Assembly (NCBI RefSeq): GCF_000484635.1
Contig: NZ_AXVM01000009.1
Coordinates: 1 to 64,000 of the forward strand
Direction: 5' to 3'
Origin: Comamonas badia DSM 17552
GTDB taxonomy: Bacteria > Pseudomonadota > Gammaproteobacteria > Burkholderiales > Burkholderiaceae_C
Length of the DNA stretch: 64,000 nt
The number at the start of each line of letters is the position of its first letter. Position 1 is the stretch's first letter. A program made the translations under genes and the position numbers. This document shows positions 17,575-26,687 of this stretch, one piece after another. The notes beneath the pieces were generated by a model. That model was not told the origin of the DNA. It worked only from the letters and a program-made list of their open reading frames with translations, and searched no databases.

Positions 17575-20500
17575 ATGAACCTCTCCCGCCCTTTCATCCG
17601 CCGCCCCATCGCCACCATCCTGCTGACCATAGGCCTGGCCCTGGCCGGCATCGCCGCCTTTCTCACGCTGCCCATCGCCCGCCTGCCCGCAGTCGATTTC
17701 CCGGTGATCTTCGTTTCCGCCAACATGCCCGGTGCCAGCCCCGCCGACATGGCGCGCACCGTCGCCACTCCGCTGGAGCGCACGTTGGGAACCATCGCGG
17801 GCGTGAACCAGATGACGAGTTCCAGCAGCGTGGGTTCCAGCCGCGTGGTGCTGCAGTTCGACCTGAACCGCAACATCGACAGCGCCGCGCGCGATGTGCA
17901 GGCCGCGATCAACGCCGCGCGCATCGACCTGCCCGCCAACCTGCGCAGCAACCCGACGTACCGCAAGGCCAATCCCGCGGCGCAGCCCTTCATGATCCTG
18001 GCGCTGACCTCGAAAACGCGCTCGCCGGGGCAGATCTTCGATGCGGTCAACAACATCGTGAGCCAGCGCCTGCTGCAGGTGCCGGGCGTGGGCGACGTGA
18101 CGCTGGGCGGCGGCTCGCAGCCCGCGGTGCGCATGGAGCTCAACCCCTTCGTGCTGCACGATCTGGGCATCAGCAGCGACGATGTGCGCGCCGCGCTGCA
18201 GGCGAGCAACGCCAACCGGCCCAAGGGTGTGCTGGAGACGGGCACCGATGCCGACGGCCAGGCCTTCCAGGTGCTCACGCCCGCGCCCGGCCTGCATGCC
18301 GAGGACTACCGTGACCTGATCGTGGCCGTGAGGAACGGCGCCGAGGTGCGCCTCTCGCAGGTGGCCGACGTGCGTGACAGCGTGCAGGACACGCGCACGC
18401 GCGGCATGTTCAATGGCCAGCCGGCCATCGTCGTCAACATCACCCAGCAGCCCGATGCCAACCTGATCGCCACCGCCGATGCGATCGAGGCGCTGCTGCC
18501 GCAACTGCGCGCGCAACTGCCGCAGGATGTAGAGCTGCAGGTGGCGATAGACCGCACCGGCTCGGTGCGCGGCTCGGTGCATGAGGTGGAAATCACGCTG
18601 GCGATCGCCGTGCTGCTGGTGGTGCTGGTGGTGGGCCTCTTCCTGGGCAATCTGCGCGCGGCGCTGATCCCGGCCGTAGCCACGGGTGTGTCGCTGCTGG
18701 GCACCTTTGCGGTGATGGCGGCGCTGGGGTATTCGCTCAACAACCTCACGCTGATGGCGCTTACGGTGGCGACGGGCTTCGTGGTGGATGACGCCATCGT
18801 GGTGATCGAAAACATCAGCCGCCATCTTGAACAGGGCGTGGCGCGCACCCGGGCGGCGCTGGACGGCGCGCGCGAGGTAGGTTTTACCGTGCTCACCATC
18901 AGCGTGTCGCTGGTGGCGGTGTTCATACCGCTCTTGTTTATGGGCGGGCAGCCGGGGCGACTGTTCCGCGAATTTGCCGTCACGCTGTCGGTGGCGGTGA
19001 TGATTTCGCTGGTGATTTCGCTCACCACCACGCCCATGCTGTGCGCCATGCTGCTGCCCGCGCGCGATGCGCAGGCCCCGGCGCGCCAAAGTGCGGCGGG
19101 CGGGCTGCGCAGGCTGTTTTCCGGCCTGTGGCGCGCGCTGCTGCGCGGCTATGGCCATGCGCTGGATTGGACGCTGGCCTTCCCCTGGCTGGTGATGCTG
19201 GTGCTGGGTGTGGTGATTGCCGTGTCGGGCTACCTCTTCGTGCATATCGAGAAGGGCTTCTTCCCCGATCAGGACAACGGCCAGTTCTTCGCTGGGCTGC
19301 GCGCCGACCAGAGCATTTCCTCGCTCGCCTTCGGCGACAAGCTGCAGCAGGCGGCCAACATCATCGGCGCCGATCCCTCGGTGGGCACCGTGGTGGCCTA
19401 CGCGGGTGGCCGCAGCGGCGGCGGTTTCTTGTTCAGCGCCTTGAAGCCTGCAGCAGAGCGGCCCAAGGGCGAAAAGACTCGAACAGTGATTAACCGCCTG
19501 CGCCCCCAGCTATCAAAAATTACAGGGCTGAGCGTCTTCCTCAACCCCGCGCAAGAGTTGCGCATGGGTGGCCGCAGCAGCAATTCCACCTACCAGTACA
19601 CCCTCAAGGCCGATAGCCAATCCGACCTCAAAAGCTGGACGCTCAAACTCGCCGCCCAGCTCAAGCAGGACGCGCGTCTGACCGACGTGGACGACGACAT
19701 GAGCGACAACGGCGTGGAAACCTTCGTCGAGATCGACCGCGCCAAGGCCGCGAGCCTGGGGGTTTCTCCCTCCAGCATCGACACGGCGCTGTACAACGCC
19801 TTCGGCCAGCGCCAGGTGGCCACGATGTACAGCGAGCTCAACCAGTACAGCGTGATCATGGAATGGGCACCGCGCTATGCCCAGTCGCCCGCCACGCTGA
19901 GCGATGTGATGGTGGCGGCGGGCAATGCGGGCGGCACATCGGCCAACCCGGCGCTGCGCGCGGGCTCCACCGGCTCGCCGATATCGACGAGCCAGCGCAG
20001 CATGGTGCCGCTCTCTGAATTCGCGCGCTTTTCCGAACGCGCCGTGCCCGCCAGCGTGTTTCACGATGGCGGCGAGCTCTCCAGCACGCTCTCGTTCAAC
20101 CTGGGCGACAGCGTTTCGGTGGAGCAGGGCAGGCAGGCGGTGCTTGATGCCGTGGCGGCGATTGGCATGCCCAACAACGTGCGCGGCGCGTTCGACGGGG
20201 CCCTGGCCCAGGCGCAGCAGACGCAATCCAGTCAAGGCCTGCTGATTCTGGCGGCCATCGTCGTGATCTACATCGTGCTCGGCATCCTCTATGAGAGCCT
20301 GATCCACCCCATCACCGTGCTCACCACGCTGCCCAGCGCGGGTTTTGGCGCGGCGCTGGCGCTGATGCTGCTCAAGATGGAGTTTTCCATCATGGCGCTG
20401 ATAGGCGTGTTCCTCCTGATCGGCATCGTCAAGAAGAACGCCATCCTCATCATTGACTTCGCCATCGAGGCGCAGCGCCAGCACGGCTGGACGGCGGTGC

Positions 20501-20769
20501 AGGCGGTGCGCGAGGCTTGTTTGCTGCGCTTTCGCCCCATCCTGATGACTACGCTCGCCGCAGGCCTGGGCGCACTGCCGCTGGCCATAGGCTTTGGCGA
20601 AGGTGCCGAGCTGCGCCAGCCGCTGGGCGTGACCATTGTGGGCGGGCTGATTGCAAGCCAGTTGCTCACGCTGCTGACCACCCCGGCCGTCTATGTGCTG
20701 CTGGACAAGCTGCGCCGCGAAAGGCCAGCCACGGGGCAGGCACACCAGCCTGCGCTGGAGGGACTATGA
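17575..20769 (+). CDS. mdtC: RND multidrug efflux pump (MdtC-like)
   Basis: A 1064-residue HAE1-type RND transporter. Start MNLSRPFIRRPIATILLTIG with AAGGGCGGG just upstream. The proton relay is in LTVATGFVVDDAIVVIENIS, and the second RND motif is LIGIVKKNAILIIDFAIEAQ. The sequence diverges from the 13533 pump in the periplasmic docking loops, as MdtC does from MdtB, and the order adaptor-pump-pump-channel is that of mdtABC-opmB. The stop overlaps an ATG for the next gene. The docking segment near 19443-19530 (RLRPQLSKITGLSVFLNPAQ) contains CAGCTATCAAAAATTACAGG, a possible but incomplete family-2 trace. Confidence 0.93.
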   Translation: MNLSRPFIRRPIATILLTIGLALAGIAAFLTLPIARLPAVDFPVIFVSANMPGASPADMARTVATPLERTLGTIAGVNQMTSSSSVGSSRVVLQFDLNRNIDSAARDVQAAINAARIDLPANLRSNPTYRKANPAAQPFMILALTSKTRSPGQIFDAVNNIVSQRLLQVPGVGDVTLGGGSQPAVRMELNPFVLHDLGISSDDVRAALQASNANRPKGVLETGTDADGQAFQVLTPAPGLHAEDYRDLIVAVRNGAEVRLSQVADVRDSVQDTRTRGMFNGQPAIVVNITQQPDANLIATADAIEALLPQLRAQLPQDVELQVAIDRTGSVRGSVHEVEITLAIAVLLVVLVVGLFLGNLRAALIPAVATGVSLLGTFAVMAALGYSLNNLTLMALTVATGFVVDDAIVVIENISRHLEQGVARTRAALDGAREVGFTVLTISVSLVAVFIPLLFMGGQPGRLFREFAVTLSVAVMISLVISLTTTPMLCAMLLPARDAQAPARQSAAGGLRRLFSGLWRALLRGYGHALDWTLAFPWLVMLVLGVVIAVSGYLFVHIEKGFFPDQDNGQFFAGLRADQSISSLAFGDKLQQAANIIGADPSVGTVVAYAGGRSGGGFLFSALKPAAERPKGEKTRTVINRLRPQLSKITGLSVFLNPAQELRMGGRSSNSTYQYTLKADSQSDLKSWTLKLAAQLKQDARLTDVDDDMSDNGVETFVEIDRAKAASLGVSPSSIDTALYNAFGQRQVATMYSELNQYSVIMEWAPRYAQSPATLSDVMVAAGNAGGTSANPALRAGSTGSPISTSQRSMVPLSEFARFSERAVPASVFHDGGELSSTLSFNLGDSVSVEQGRQAVLDAVAAIGMPNNVRGAFDGALAQAQQTQSSQGLLILAAIVVIYIVLGILYESLIHPITVLTTLPSAGFGAALALMLLKMEFSIMALIGVFLLIGIVKKNAILIIDFAIEAQRQHGWTAVQAVREACLLRFRPILMTTLAAGLGALPLAIGFGEGAELRQPLGVTIVGGLIASQLLTLLTTPAVYVLLDKLRRERPATGQAHQPALEGL

Positions 20770-20788
20770 AATTACCTGCTTTGCCTTT

Positions 20789-20905
20789 GAACTCCTTCCC
20801 CCTCTGGGGGAAGGCAGGGATGGGGGCTGCTCCCTATGCGCGCGGTGGTGGGAGTAGCCAGCACGGCCAGCCCCCACCCCAGCCCTCCCCCAGAGGGGGA
20901 GGGAG
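20789..20905. repeat. Pair of family-1 REP-like palindromes at the 5' end of the channel gene
   Basis: Units at 20789-20824 (TCCCCCTCTGGGGGAAGG) and 20872-20905 (CCAGCCCTCCCCCAGAGGGG) face each other, separated by about 50 bases. They lie between the ATG that overlaps the mdtC stop (20766) and the ATG at 20910 that precedes the signal peptide. Confidence 0.75.
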
Positions 20906-20909
20906 CACG

Positions 20910-22313
20910 ATGCTGAGCGTCGTAACCTTCTTGCTAGCCAGCTTGCTTCTCACCGCATGCTCCACCGTCACCGTACCCGAAACCAGCTCACAGGTACTCC
21001 CTGCAGGGTGGAAGAGCGCCGCCCCGACCGGCTGGGTCAGCACGCAGGATTACCAGCAGTGGAACAGCGGCCAGTGGTGGCGCTGGTTCGGCGATGAAAC
21101 CCTGGATGCGCTGATGGCGCAGGTGGCCATCGGCAACCAGAACATCGCCACCGCTGCGGCCAATGTGGCGCAGGCGCAGGCCCTGCTGCAGCAAAGTGAG
21201 GCGCAGCGCTGGCCGACGCTGGGTGTGCAGGCCGGTGCGCAGCGCGGCAGCAGCGCCAGCGGCGGCGCCAACGCGGGCCTTTCGGCCAGCTGGGCGCCCG
21301 ATCTCTGGGGCCGCATCGCGGCCGGTGTGCAGGCGCAGCAGGCGGCGGTGCAGGCCAGCCAGGCCGACCTGGCCGGTGCGCGCCTGGCGGCGCAGGGGGC
21401 GCTGGCGCAGGCCTATCTGCAGGTGCGCGAGCTGGATGCGGAAACGCAGTTGATGGTGGAGATCATCGCGGGCTACGAACGTGCCGAGCAGATCACCGGC
21501 AACCGCTACCGTGCGGGCGTGGCGGCGCACACCGACCTGCTGCAGGCCCAGACCACGCTGGAGAACGCCCGCGCCACGCGCGCGGGCCTGGCGCGCAGCA
21601 GGGCCACGGCAGAGCATGCGATGGCGCTGCTGCTGGGCCAGGCGCCCGCGCAGTTCACGCTGGCGCCCGCGCCCTGGAACAGCGCCGTGCCTCAGCTGCC
21701 TGCGCTGCTGCCGTCCGAGCTGCTGCTGCGCCGCCCCGACGTGGCCTCTGCCGAGCGCAGTCTGGCGGCGGCCAACGCGCGCATAGGCGCGGCGCAGGCG
21801 GCGTGGTTTCCCAGCCTGAACCTGTCGGCCGGCATCGGCGGTGCGGCAGGTAGCATCGCCGACCTGTTTTCCGTGCCCACGCTCACCTGGTCGCTGGGCG
21901 CTGCGCTGGCCCAGACCTTGTTCGACGCGGGCGCACGCGACGCCGCCGTGCAGCAGGCCGTGGCCGCGCAGCAGGCGGCCACGGCGCAATACCGCCAGAG
22001 CGCCCTGAATGCCATGGGGCAGGTGGAAGACCAGCTCACGGCGCTGGACGCGCTGGCGCGCCAGATCGGTCACCAGAAAGCCGCCGCCGATGCGGCCGCG
22101 GGCGCGGAGCTGCGCACCATGAACAGCTACCAGGCGGGCCTTTCGGCCTATACCAGCGTGGTGACGGCGCAGGCCGCGACGCTGGGCGCGCGCCGCTCGC
22201 TGATGCAGTTGCAGCTGCAACGCCAACAGGCACTCGTTGCACTGGTGCAGGCACTGGGTGGTGGCTGGACAGCGCCCTGGCTGGAAGTGTCGGAAGGGCA
22301 AGAGTACAACTGA
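20910..22313 (+). CDS. Outer-membrane efflux channel lipoprotein (OprM/TolC family)
   Basis: A 467-residue outer-membrane factor forming the exit duct for the RND pumps. From ATG 20910 it begins MLSVVTFLLASLLLTACSTV, a lipoprotein signal with lipobox LTAC. Two OEP repeats follow, with typical blocks WWRWFGDETLDALMAQVA, NRYRAGVAAHTDLLQAQTTL, LLLRRPDVASAERSLAAANA and YQAGLSAYTSVVTAQAATL. The frame is also open from an ATG at 20766 that overlaps the mdtC stop. That longer start would add 48 REP-encoded residues before the signal peptide, so it was not chosen. Last gene of the efflux operon. Confidence 0.9.
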   Translation: MLSVVTFLLASLLLTACSTVTVPETSSQVLPAGWKSAAPTGWVSTQDYQQWNSGQWWRWFGDETLDALMAQVAIGNQNIATAAANVAQAQALLQQSEAQRWPTLGVQAGAQRGSSASGGANAGLSASWAPDLWGRIAAGVQAQQAAVQASQADLAGARLAAQGALAQAYLQVRELDAETQLMVEIIAGYERAEQITGNRYRAGVAAHTDLLQAQTTLENARATRAGLARSRATAEHAMALLLGQAPAQFTLAPAPWNSAVPQLPALLPSELLLRRPDVASAERSLAAANARIGAAQAAWFPSLNLSAGIGGAAGSIADLFSVPTLTWSLGAALAQTLFDAGARDAAVQQAVAAQQAATAQYRQSALNAMGQVEDQLTALDALARQIGHQKAAADAAAGAELRTMNSYQAGLSAYTSVVTAQAATLGARRSLMQLQLQRQQALVALVQALGGGWTAPWLEVSEGQEYN

Positions 22314-22456
22314 TATTTCAATAATAAAAAAATTGGATATAGGGTTTTCTCTATGCGTATGGGGGTGGTATTTTTGTGTAACCACTCTTAGACTGGCAGC
22401 ACGAGATGTGATTGCCTGCTTTCCCCCAACCTCCCGATCAGGAAGTGAGGAGACGC
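22314..22456. other. AT-rich promoter-like spacer before the oxidase operon
   Basis: The stretch around 22314-22400 (for example TTTCAATAATAAAAAAATTG) is markedly AT-rich against a GC-rich background. It lies between two co-directional operons, so a promoter for coxB is likely here. No motif was assigned. GGAAGTGAGGAGA before 22457 is the coxB ribosome-binding region. Confidence 0.4.
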
Positions 22457-22996
22457 ATGAAAAACCAGGACGTGATTCTGACGATCTGGCTGACAGGCGC
22501 GGTACTGATCAGCCTTGGCTTCATCTTCGTCATCCGGCAGGCCGGCCAGCCCGATACCGACGCCGCTGCCCGGGTGCATGCATCGCACCAATGGCAAGGC
22601 CGGCTGTTCATCGTGATGGTGCTGGCCTTCATCGTGGGCACCTGGGCCACGTTGCGCACATTCCCCATACCCCGGCAGGATGTTGCCTCCGGCGCGCCGC
22701 AGACGGTGGAGGCCGTGGGCCGCATGTGGTCCTGGGAGCTCAGGCCCGACAAGATCGACGCAGGCAGCATGGTGGAGTTTCGCGTCACCACGGTGGATGT
22801 GAACCATGGCTTTGGCGTGTATGCGCCCGATGGCCGCATCGTCACGCAGACGCAGGCCATGCCCGGCTACACCAACCGGCTGGTCCATATCTTCGCGGAG
22901 CCCGGCATCTACACGGTGCAGTGCATCGAATACTGCGGCGTCGGCCACGGCCCGATGCGCGCCACGTTTGAAGTTCTTGCGCCAAGGGGGCAATGA
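22457..22996 (+). CDS. Cytochrome c oxidase subunit II-like protein (CuA subunit)
   Basis: A 179-residue protein with two N-terminal membrane helices (VILTIWLTGAVLISLGFIFV and LFIVMVLAFIVGTWATL) and a cupredoxin domain. The binuclear CuA ligands are visible: His in DVNHGFGVYAP, then Cys-x-Glu-x-x-Cys-x-x-x-His-x-x-Met in VQCIEYCGVGHGPM. It accepts electrons from cytochrome c or another donor and passes them to subunit I. ATG at 22457 has a strong ribosome-binding site. It overlaps coxA by four bases. It is shorter than the usual aa3-type subunit II and carries no haem-c domain. Confidence 0.88.
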   Translation: MKNQDVILTIWLTGAVLISLGFIFVIRQAGQPDTDAAARVHASHQWQGRLFIVMVLAFIVGTWATLRTFPIPRQDVASGAPQTVEAVGRMWSWELRPDKIDAGSMVEFRVTTVDVNHGFGVYAPDGRIVTQTQAMPGYTNRLVHIFAEPGIYTVQCIEYCGVGHGPMRATFEVLAPRGQ

Positions 22997-24501
22997 CCAT
23001 GGCATCCCTCACCCTGTACCCTGACGAAGAGCGCCTGGCAGGCACTGACCGCCTGGTGTTCAACCTCTACCTCATCACCGGCCTGGTGCTGTTCGTGCTG
23101 ATGATGCTGCTGGGCCTGGGCATGCGCTGGACGCAGGCGCAATGGCTGGGCGTGCCCTCCAACTGGTTCTACCAGCTGCTGTCCATGCATGGCGCGGGCA
23201 TGGTCGGCACCTCGGTGATGATCACCACCGCCACCATGTGGTTCTTCCTGCGCAAATACGTCACGCTGCACCTGTGGGCGTTCGCCGCCAACTACGTGCT
23301 CTTCATGCTGGGCGCGCTGTGCATCATCGGTGCCATCTTCGGCGGCGGCTATGCGGCGCTGTGGACATTCCTCTACCCGCTGCCGATGCAGGGCATGGGC
23401 ATGTGGTCGCCGGGCGCATCGGCGCTGTTCATGCTGGGCTATCTTCTCATCGGCGTCGGCTCGCTCATCTTCTACTTCGATGCAGCCGCCGGCATCATCA
23501 AGGTGCACGGCAACCTCGGACGGGCGCTGGGACTGCAATGGCTGTTCGGCGGCACCATCAACCAGGATCATCCCAAGGCGGTGGTGGCGAGCACCAGCAT
23601 GGTCATCGCCAATTCCCTGGGCATTCTGGCCGGGGCGGTGGCGCTGGTGATGAGCCTGGCCGCCATCTTCTTCCCCGAAGTCAAGCTGGACATGGTGTTG
23701 ATCAAGGCGCTGATCTACTGGTTTGGCCACATGTACATCAACGCCGCGATCTACATGGGCGTGATCGGCATCTATGAGCTGCTGCCGCGCTACACCCACC
23801 GGCCTTATGGGCTCTCGCGTGCCTTCCTCTGGGGCTGGGCGACGACCTCCACGCTGGTGATCATCGTCTTCCCGCACCACCTGCTGATGGATTTTGCCGT
23901 GCCGCACTGGATGCTGGTGATGGGGCAGATCGCCTCCTGGGGTTCGGGCTTCCCGGTGGTGGTGGTCACGACCTGGGGCGCACTCAGCAACATCTACAAG
24001 GCGGACTTCAAATGGAGCCTGCCGCCCATGCTGCTGATCCTTTCGCTCTTTGGCTGGGTCACGGGCGGCTTCGGCGCCTTCCTTGACAGCACCATCGTGG
24101 TGAACCTCACCATGCACAACACCCAGTGGGTGCCGGGGCATTTTCACTTCTACCTGCTGCTGGGCGTGGTGGCGATGACGCTGGGTTTCATCTACCACGT
24201 CGTGGGCGATCGCTCGCCCGAAACGGTGCAATCGGGCCTGGGAGGCAAAGTCTTCTGGCTGTACTTCGCGGGGGCCCTTGTCTTCCTCTTCGGCTTCCTC
24301 GATGGCGGACGGCTGAGCGTGCCGAGGCGCATGGCCGAGCGTATCGACGCCTGGATCTTCACTGACCAGGTTGGCGCTGTTGGCGGCACGCTGGTGTTCC
24401 TGGCGATGCTGTACTTTGCCGCCAGGCTCACCGCCGGCCTGCTGCAGACGCGTGCGCCTGCGGGGGCGGGTCGTGCCGGCGCTGCGCACGCTGCTCGCTA
24501 G
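22993..24501 (+). CDS. Haem-copper oxidase subunit I
   Basis: A 502-residue, roughly 12-helix protein reducing oxygen to water. Histidine ligands visible: low-spin haem His in LLSMHGAGM and the second in VPGHFHFYLLL; CuB His in YWFGHMYIN and the pair in FPHHLLMDF; the other His of HFH for the high-spin haem. The CuB helix reads GHMYIN rather than the GHPEVY/GHPIVY of standard A- and B-type oxidases, so the position of the cross-linked Tyr is uncertain. It may start at ATG 22993 (overlapping coxB) or 22999. No subunit III gene follows. Confidence 0.85.
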   Translation: MTMASLTLYPDEERLAGTDRLVFNLYLITGLVLFVLMMLLGLGMRWTQAQWLGVPSNWFYQLLSMHGAGMVGTSVMITTATMWFFLRKYVTLHLWAFAANYVLFMLGALCIIGAIFGGGYAALWTFLYPLPMQGMGMWSPGASALFMLGYLLIGVGSLIFYFDAAAGIIKVHGNLGRALGLQWLFGGTINQDHPKAVVASTSMVIANSLGILAGAVALVMSLAAIFFPEVKLDMVLIKALIYWFGHMYINAAIYMGVIGIYELLPRYTHRPYGLSRAFLWGWATTSTLVIIVFPHHLLMDFAVPHWMLVMGQIASWGSGFPVVVVTTWGALSNIYKADFKWSLPPMLLILSLFGWVTGGFGAFLDSTIVVNLTMHNTQWVPGHFHFYLLLGVVAMTLGFIYHVVGDRSPETVQSGLGGKVFWLYFAGALVFLFGFLDGGRLSVPRRMAERIDAWIFTDQVGAVGGTLVFLAMLYFAARLTAGLLQTRAPAGAGRAGAAHAAR

Positions 24502-25090
24502 CCTGCCGATTGTTGCCGGCGGGCTGGCGGCACTGCATGCCGCCACCGACGGCTTTCAGGCCTTTACGTCCGAAACCGCGCGGCGCCTTTCCATCGCGAG
24601 GGACCCGCGCCTGCTGCCGCAGGTGCCGCTTGAGGCAGCCGATGGCAGCACAGTGCAGCTGGGCGATCTGCGCGGGCGCTGGCTGCTGGTGGACTTCATC
24701 TACACGCGCTGCGAGACCTACTGCTCGGTGCAGGGCAATGAATTCGCCCGGCTGCAGCAACGATTGGGCACGCAGATCCAAGCAGGCCAGGTGCAGCTTG
24801 TGAGCATCAGCTTTGATCCGGCGTATGACGACCCGGCGCAGCTTGCCGCTTACCAGCGCCGCTCGGGCGACCGCGGCAGCGGCTGGATTGTCGCGCGGCC
24901 GGTGCAGACGACCGATTTGCCGAAACTGCTCGCCACCTTTGGCGTGAAGGCCGTACCCGATGGACTCGATGGCTATGTGCACAACGCGGCCATCTCCATC
25001 GTCAACCCAGAAGGGCGGGTGGTGGCGGTGCTGGACTGGGACGCGATGCAGCAGGCGCAGGACTATGTGCTGCAAAGGGTGGCGCCGTGA
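24473..25090 (+). CDS. SCO1/SenC family copper chaperone
   Basis: About 205 residues. An N-terminal hydrophobic segment (TLLASLPIVAGGLAALHAA) precedes a thioredoxin-like domain. The copper-binding CxxxC is in YTRCETYCSVQG, and the distal His is in GYVHNAAISIVNPEG. It delivers copper to the CuA centre of the adjacent oxidase. The GTG at 24473, preceded by a G-rich stretch, is the best start and lies inside the coxA 3' end; the GTG at 24452 is an alternative. The stop overlaps the next start (GTGA). Confidence 0.85.
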   Translation: MPALRTLLASLPIVAGGLAALHAATDGFQAFTSETARRLSIARDPRLLPQVPLEAADGSTVQLGDLRGRWLLVDFIYTRCETYCSVQGNEFARLQQRLGTQIQAGQVQLVSISFDPAYDDPAQLAAYQRRSGDRGSGWIVARPVQTTDLPKLLATFGVKAVPDGLDGYVHNAAISIVNPEGRVVAVLDWDAMQQAQDYVLQRVAP

Positions 25091-25665
25091 AAAATGGGGC
25101 GCGCACCAAGGCCGGGCTGGCCACGCTGCTGTGGCTGGGCCTGGCGCTGCCACCTGCCCGGGCCTTGCTGGAAGCCAGCATGACGCGCCAGATGCTCATT
25201 CAGATGCCGCTGCTCGCACTCGTCGGCTGGTGGCTGGCTGCGGTGGTGCCAGCAGTCTGGCGCAATGCGATAAACAGGTGGAACGCGCACGGCATCAACG
25301 GTTTTTTGATTGCCTCGTTGACCGGCATGCTCTGGATGGTGCCGCGCATGCTCGATGAAACGCTTGATCTGCCTTGGGTGGAAGCCGCCAAATTCACGTC
25401 CATGCCTTTGCTGATCGGTTTGCCTCTGGCGCTGAGCTGGCCACGCGCGGGCTTCGTGCTGCGTGCCGCCGTGCTGGTGGAAGCCATTGCCACGGCGTTC
25501 CGCCTGGCGTGGCTCTACCTTGCATCGCCCGTGCGCCTGTGCAGCAGCTATCTGCTGGATGATCAGCAGCGCCTGGGCCAGGGCCTGCTGGTGCTGGGCC
25601 TGACGCTGTGCGTAGTGCTGGGCTGGAAGCTGATGTGGGGGCATGTCCGGGTGGATGGCGCGTAG
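25087..25665 (+). CDS. Membrane protein of the oxidase operon, function unknown
   Basis: A 192-residue protein with about five predicted helices (ATLLWLGLALPPARALL, LLALVGWWLAAVVPAVW, FLIASLTGMLWMVPRML, FTSMPLLIGLPLALSW, LLVLGLTLCVVLGWKL). The GTG start overlaps the SCO stop codon. I do not recognise the family by motif. Its coupling to coxBA-SCO suggests a role in assembling or supporting that oxidase, which is inference from position. Confidence 0.75.
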   Translation: MKNGARTKAGLATLLWLGLALPPARALLEASMTRQMLIQMPLLALVGWWLAAVVPAVWRNAINRWNAHGINGFLIASLTGMLWMVPRMLDETLDLPWVEAAKFTSMPLLIGLPLALSWPRAGFVLRAAVLVEAIATAFRLAWLYLASPVRLCSSYLLDDQQRLGQGLLVLGLTLCVVLGWKLMWGHVRVDGA

Positions 25666-25746
25666 GGCAGTGCGGGTTTCACTGCGCTGGCGCAGGCCAT
25701 TGACCAGCCCTACCATCCACGCAAATCATCCCTCTCCGGAGTCTCC

Positions 25747-26583
25747 ATGGATCAAGCCACTCAGGTCAAATACGCTGAAACACTGCGCCGTCTGCACCAT
25801 ACGGACGCCGTGCTGCTGCTCCCCAATGCCTGGGATGCCGGCAGCGCCGCCCTGTTTGCCCATTGTGGCTTTGGCGCCATTGCCACCACCAGCGGCGGCG
25901 TGGCGTGGGCGCTGGGGCACCAGGACGGCGAACAGGTGCCGCTGCAGGATGTACTGTCCGTGGTGCGCCGCATCACGCACACGGTGGCATTGCCGGTGAC
26001 GGTGGATTTTGAAAGCGGCTACGGCACGGAACCTGCGCAGGTGGCGGATGCCGTTCGCGCCCTGATCGCCACCGGTGCGGTAGGCGTGAATCTGGAAGAC
26101 GGCATGCCTGGCCACGGGCCGCAGCGCAGCGTGCGGGAGAGTGCTGAACGCATTCGCGCCGCACGGCAAGCCGCGGCGCAAGCCGGTATTCCATTGGTCA
26201 TCAATGCGCGTATCGATAACTGGATGCACGCTGTGGATGTCCCATCCGCCCCGCTGGCCGATGCGCTGGCGCGTGCCGCCGCCTACCGCGCGGCAGGCGC
26301 TGACTGCCTGTACCCTATAGGCTTGGGTGACAAGGCCACGATCGCGGCCTTTGCGCGTGCGGCAGGGATGCCGGTGAATGTCATGGCAGGCGCTGGTGGA
26401 ATGGACCTCGCCGAACTGCATCGGATCGGCGTGGCGCGGGTGAGCACCGCCACGCGCTTTGCCACGCTGGCCCTCGGAGCCATGCGGCAGGTGGCGCAGC
26501 AGATCCTGCTGTCCGGCAGCTTCGACGCGCTGGCGGGCGATTTCAGTTACAAGGATGCGCAGCAGTTGTTCGAGGCAGGGTAA
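25747..26583 (+). CDS. Isocitrate lyase/PEP mutase family enzyme
   Basis: A 278-residue TIM-barrel enzyme that makes or breaks C-C (or C-P) bonds in alpha-oxoacid substrates with Mg2+. Family blocks: LLPNAWDAGSAALFAHCGF, ATTSGGVAWALGHQDGE, VDFESGYG (metal-binding region), VGVNLEDGMPG and RIDNWMHA. It lacks the KKCGH active-site motif of true isocitrate lyases and belongs to the broad annotated group with unknown substrate. ATG at 25747 follows TCCGGAG. It appears monocistronic. Confidence 0.82.
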   Translation: MDQATQVKYAETLRRLHHTDAVLLLPNAWDAGSAALFAHCGFGAIATTSGGVAWALGHQDGEQVPLQDVLSVVRRITHTVALPVTVDFESGYGTEPAQVADAVRALIATGAVGVNLEDGMPGHGPQRSVRESAERIRAARQAAAQAGIPLVINARIDNWMHAVDVPSAPLADALARAAAYRAAGADCLYPIGLGDKATIAAFARAAGMPVNVMAGAGGMDLAELHRIGVARVSTATRFATLALGAMRQVAQQILLSGSFDALAGDFSYKDAQQLFEAG

Positions 26584-26687
26584 ATCCAGGGACAGCGTGG
26601 CGATGCGCCGTGGCTCCGGGAACTTGGGCAGAGTACGTGTAATCAAAAGTGTCGAGACATTGGTTTGCCTGCTCATGGAGGTATGCC

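Noticed and set aside
16688..18314. Open frames across the mdtB-mdtC spacer and antisense to mdtC
   Set aside because: They translate repeat DNA (PLSPLWGEGWGEG-type strings) and mirrored arms, with no ribosome-binding site and no conserved domain.
19443..19530. Possible family-2 repeat in mdtC
   Set aside because: Only one end (CAGCTATCAAAAATTACAGG) resembles the family; the two core halves are missing, so it is not listed as a copy.
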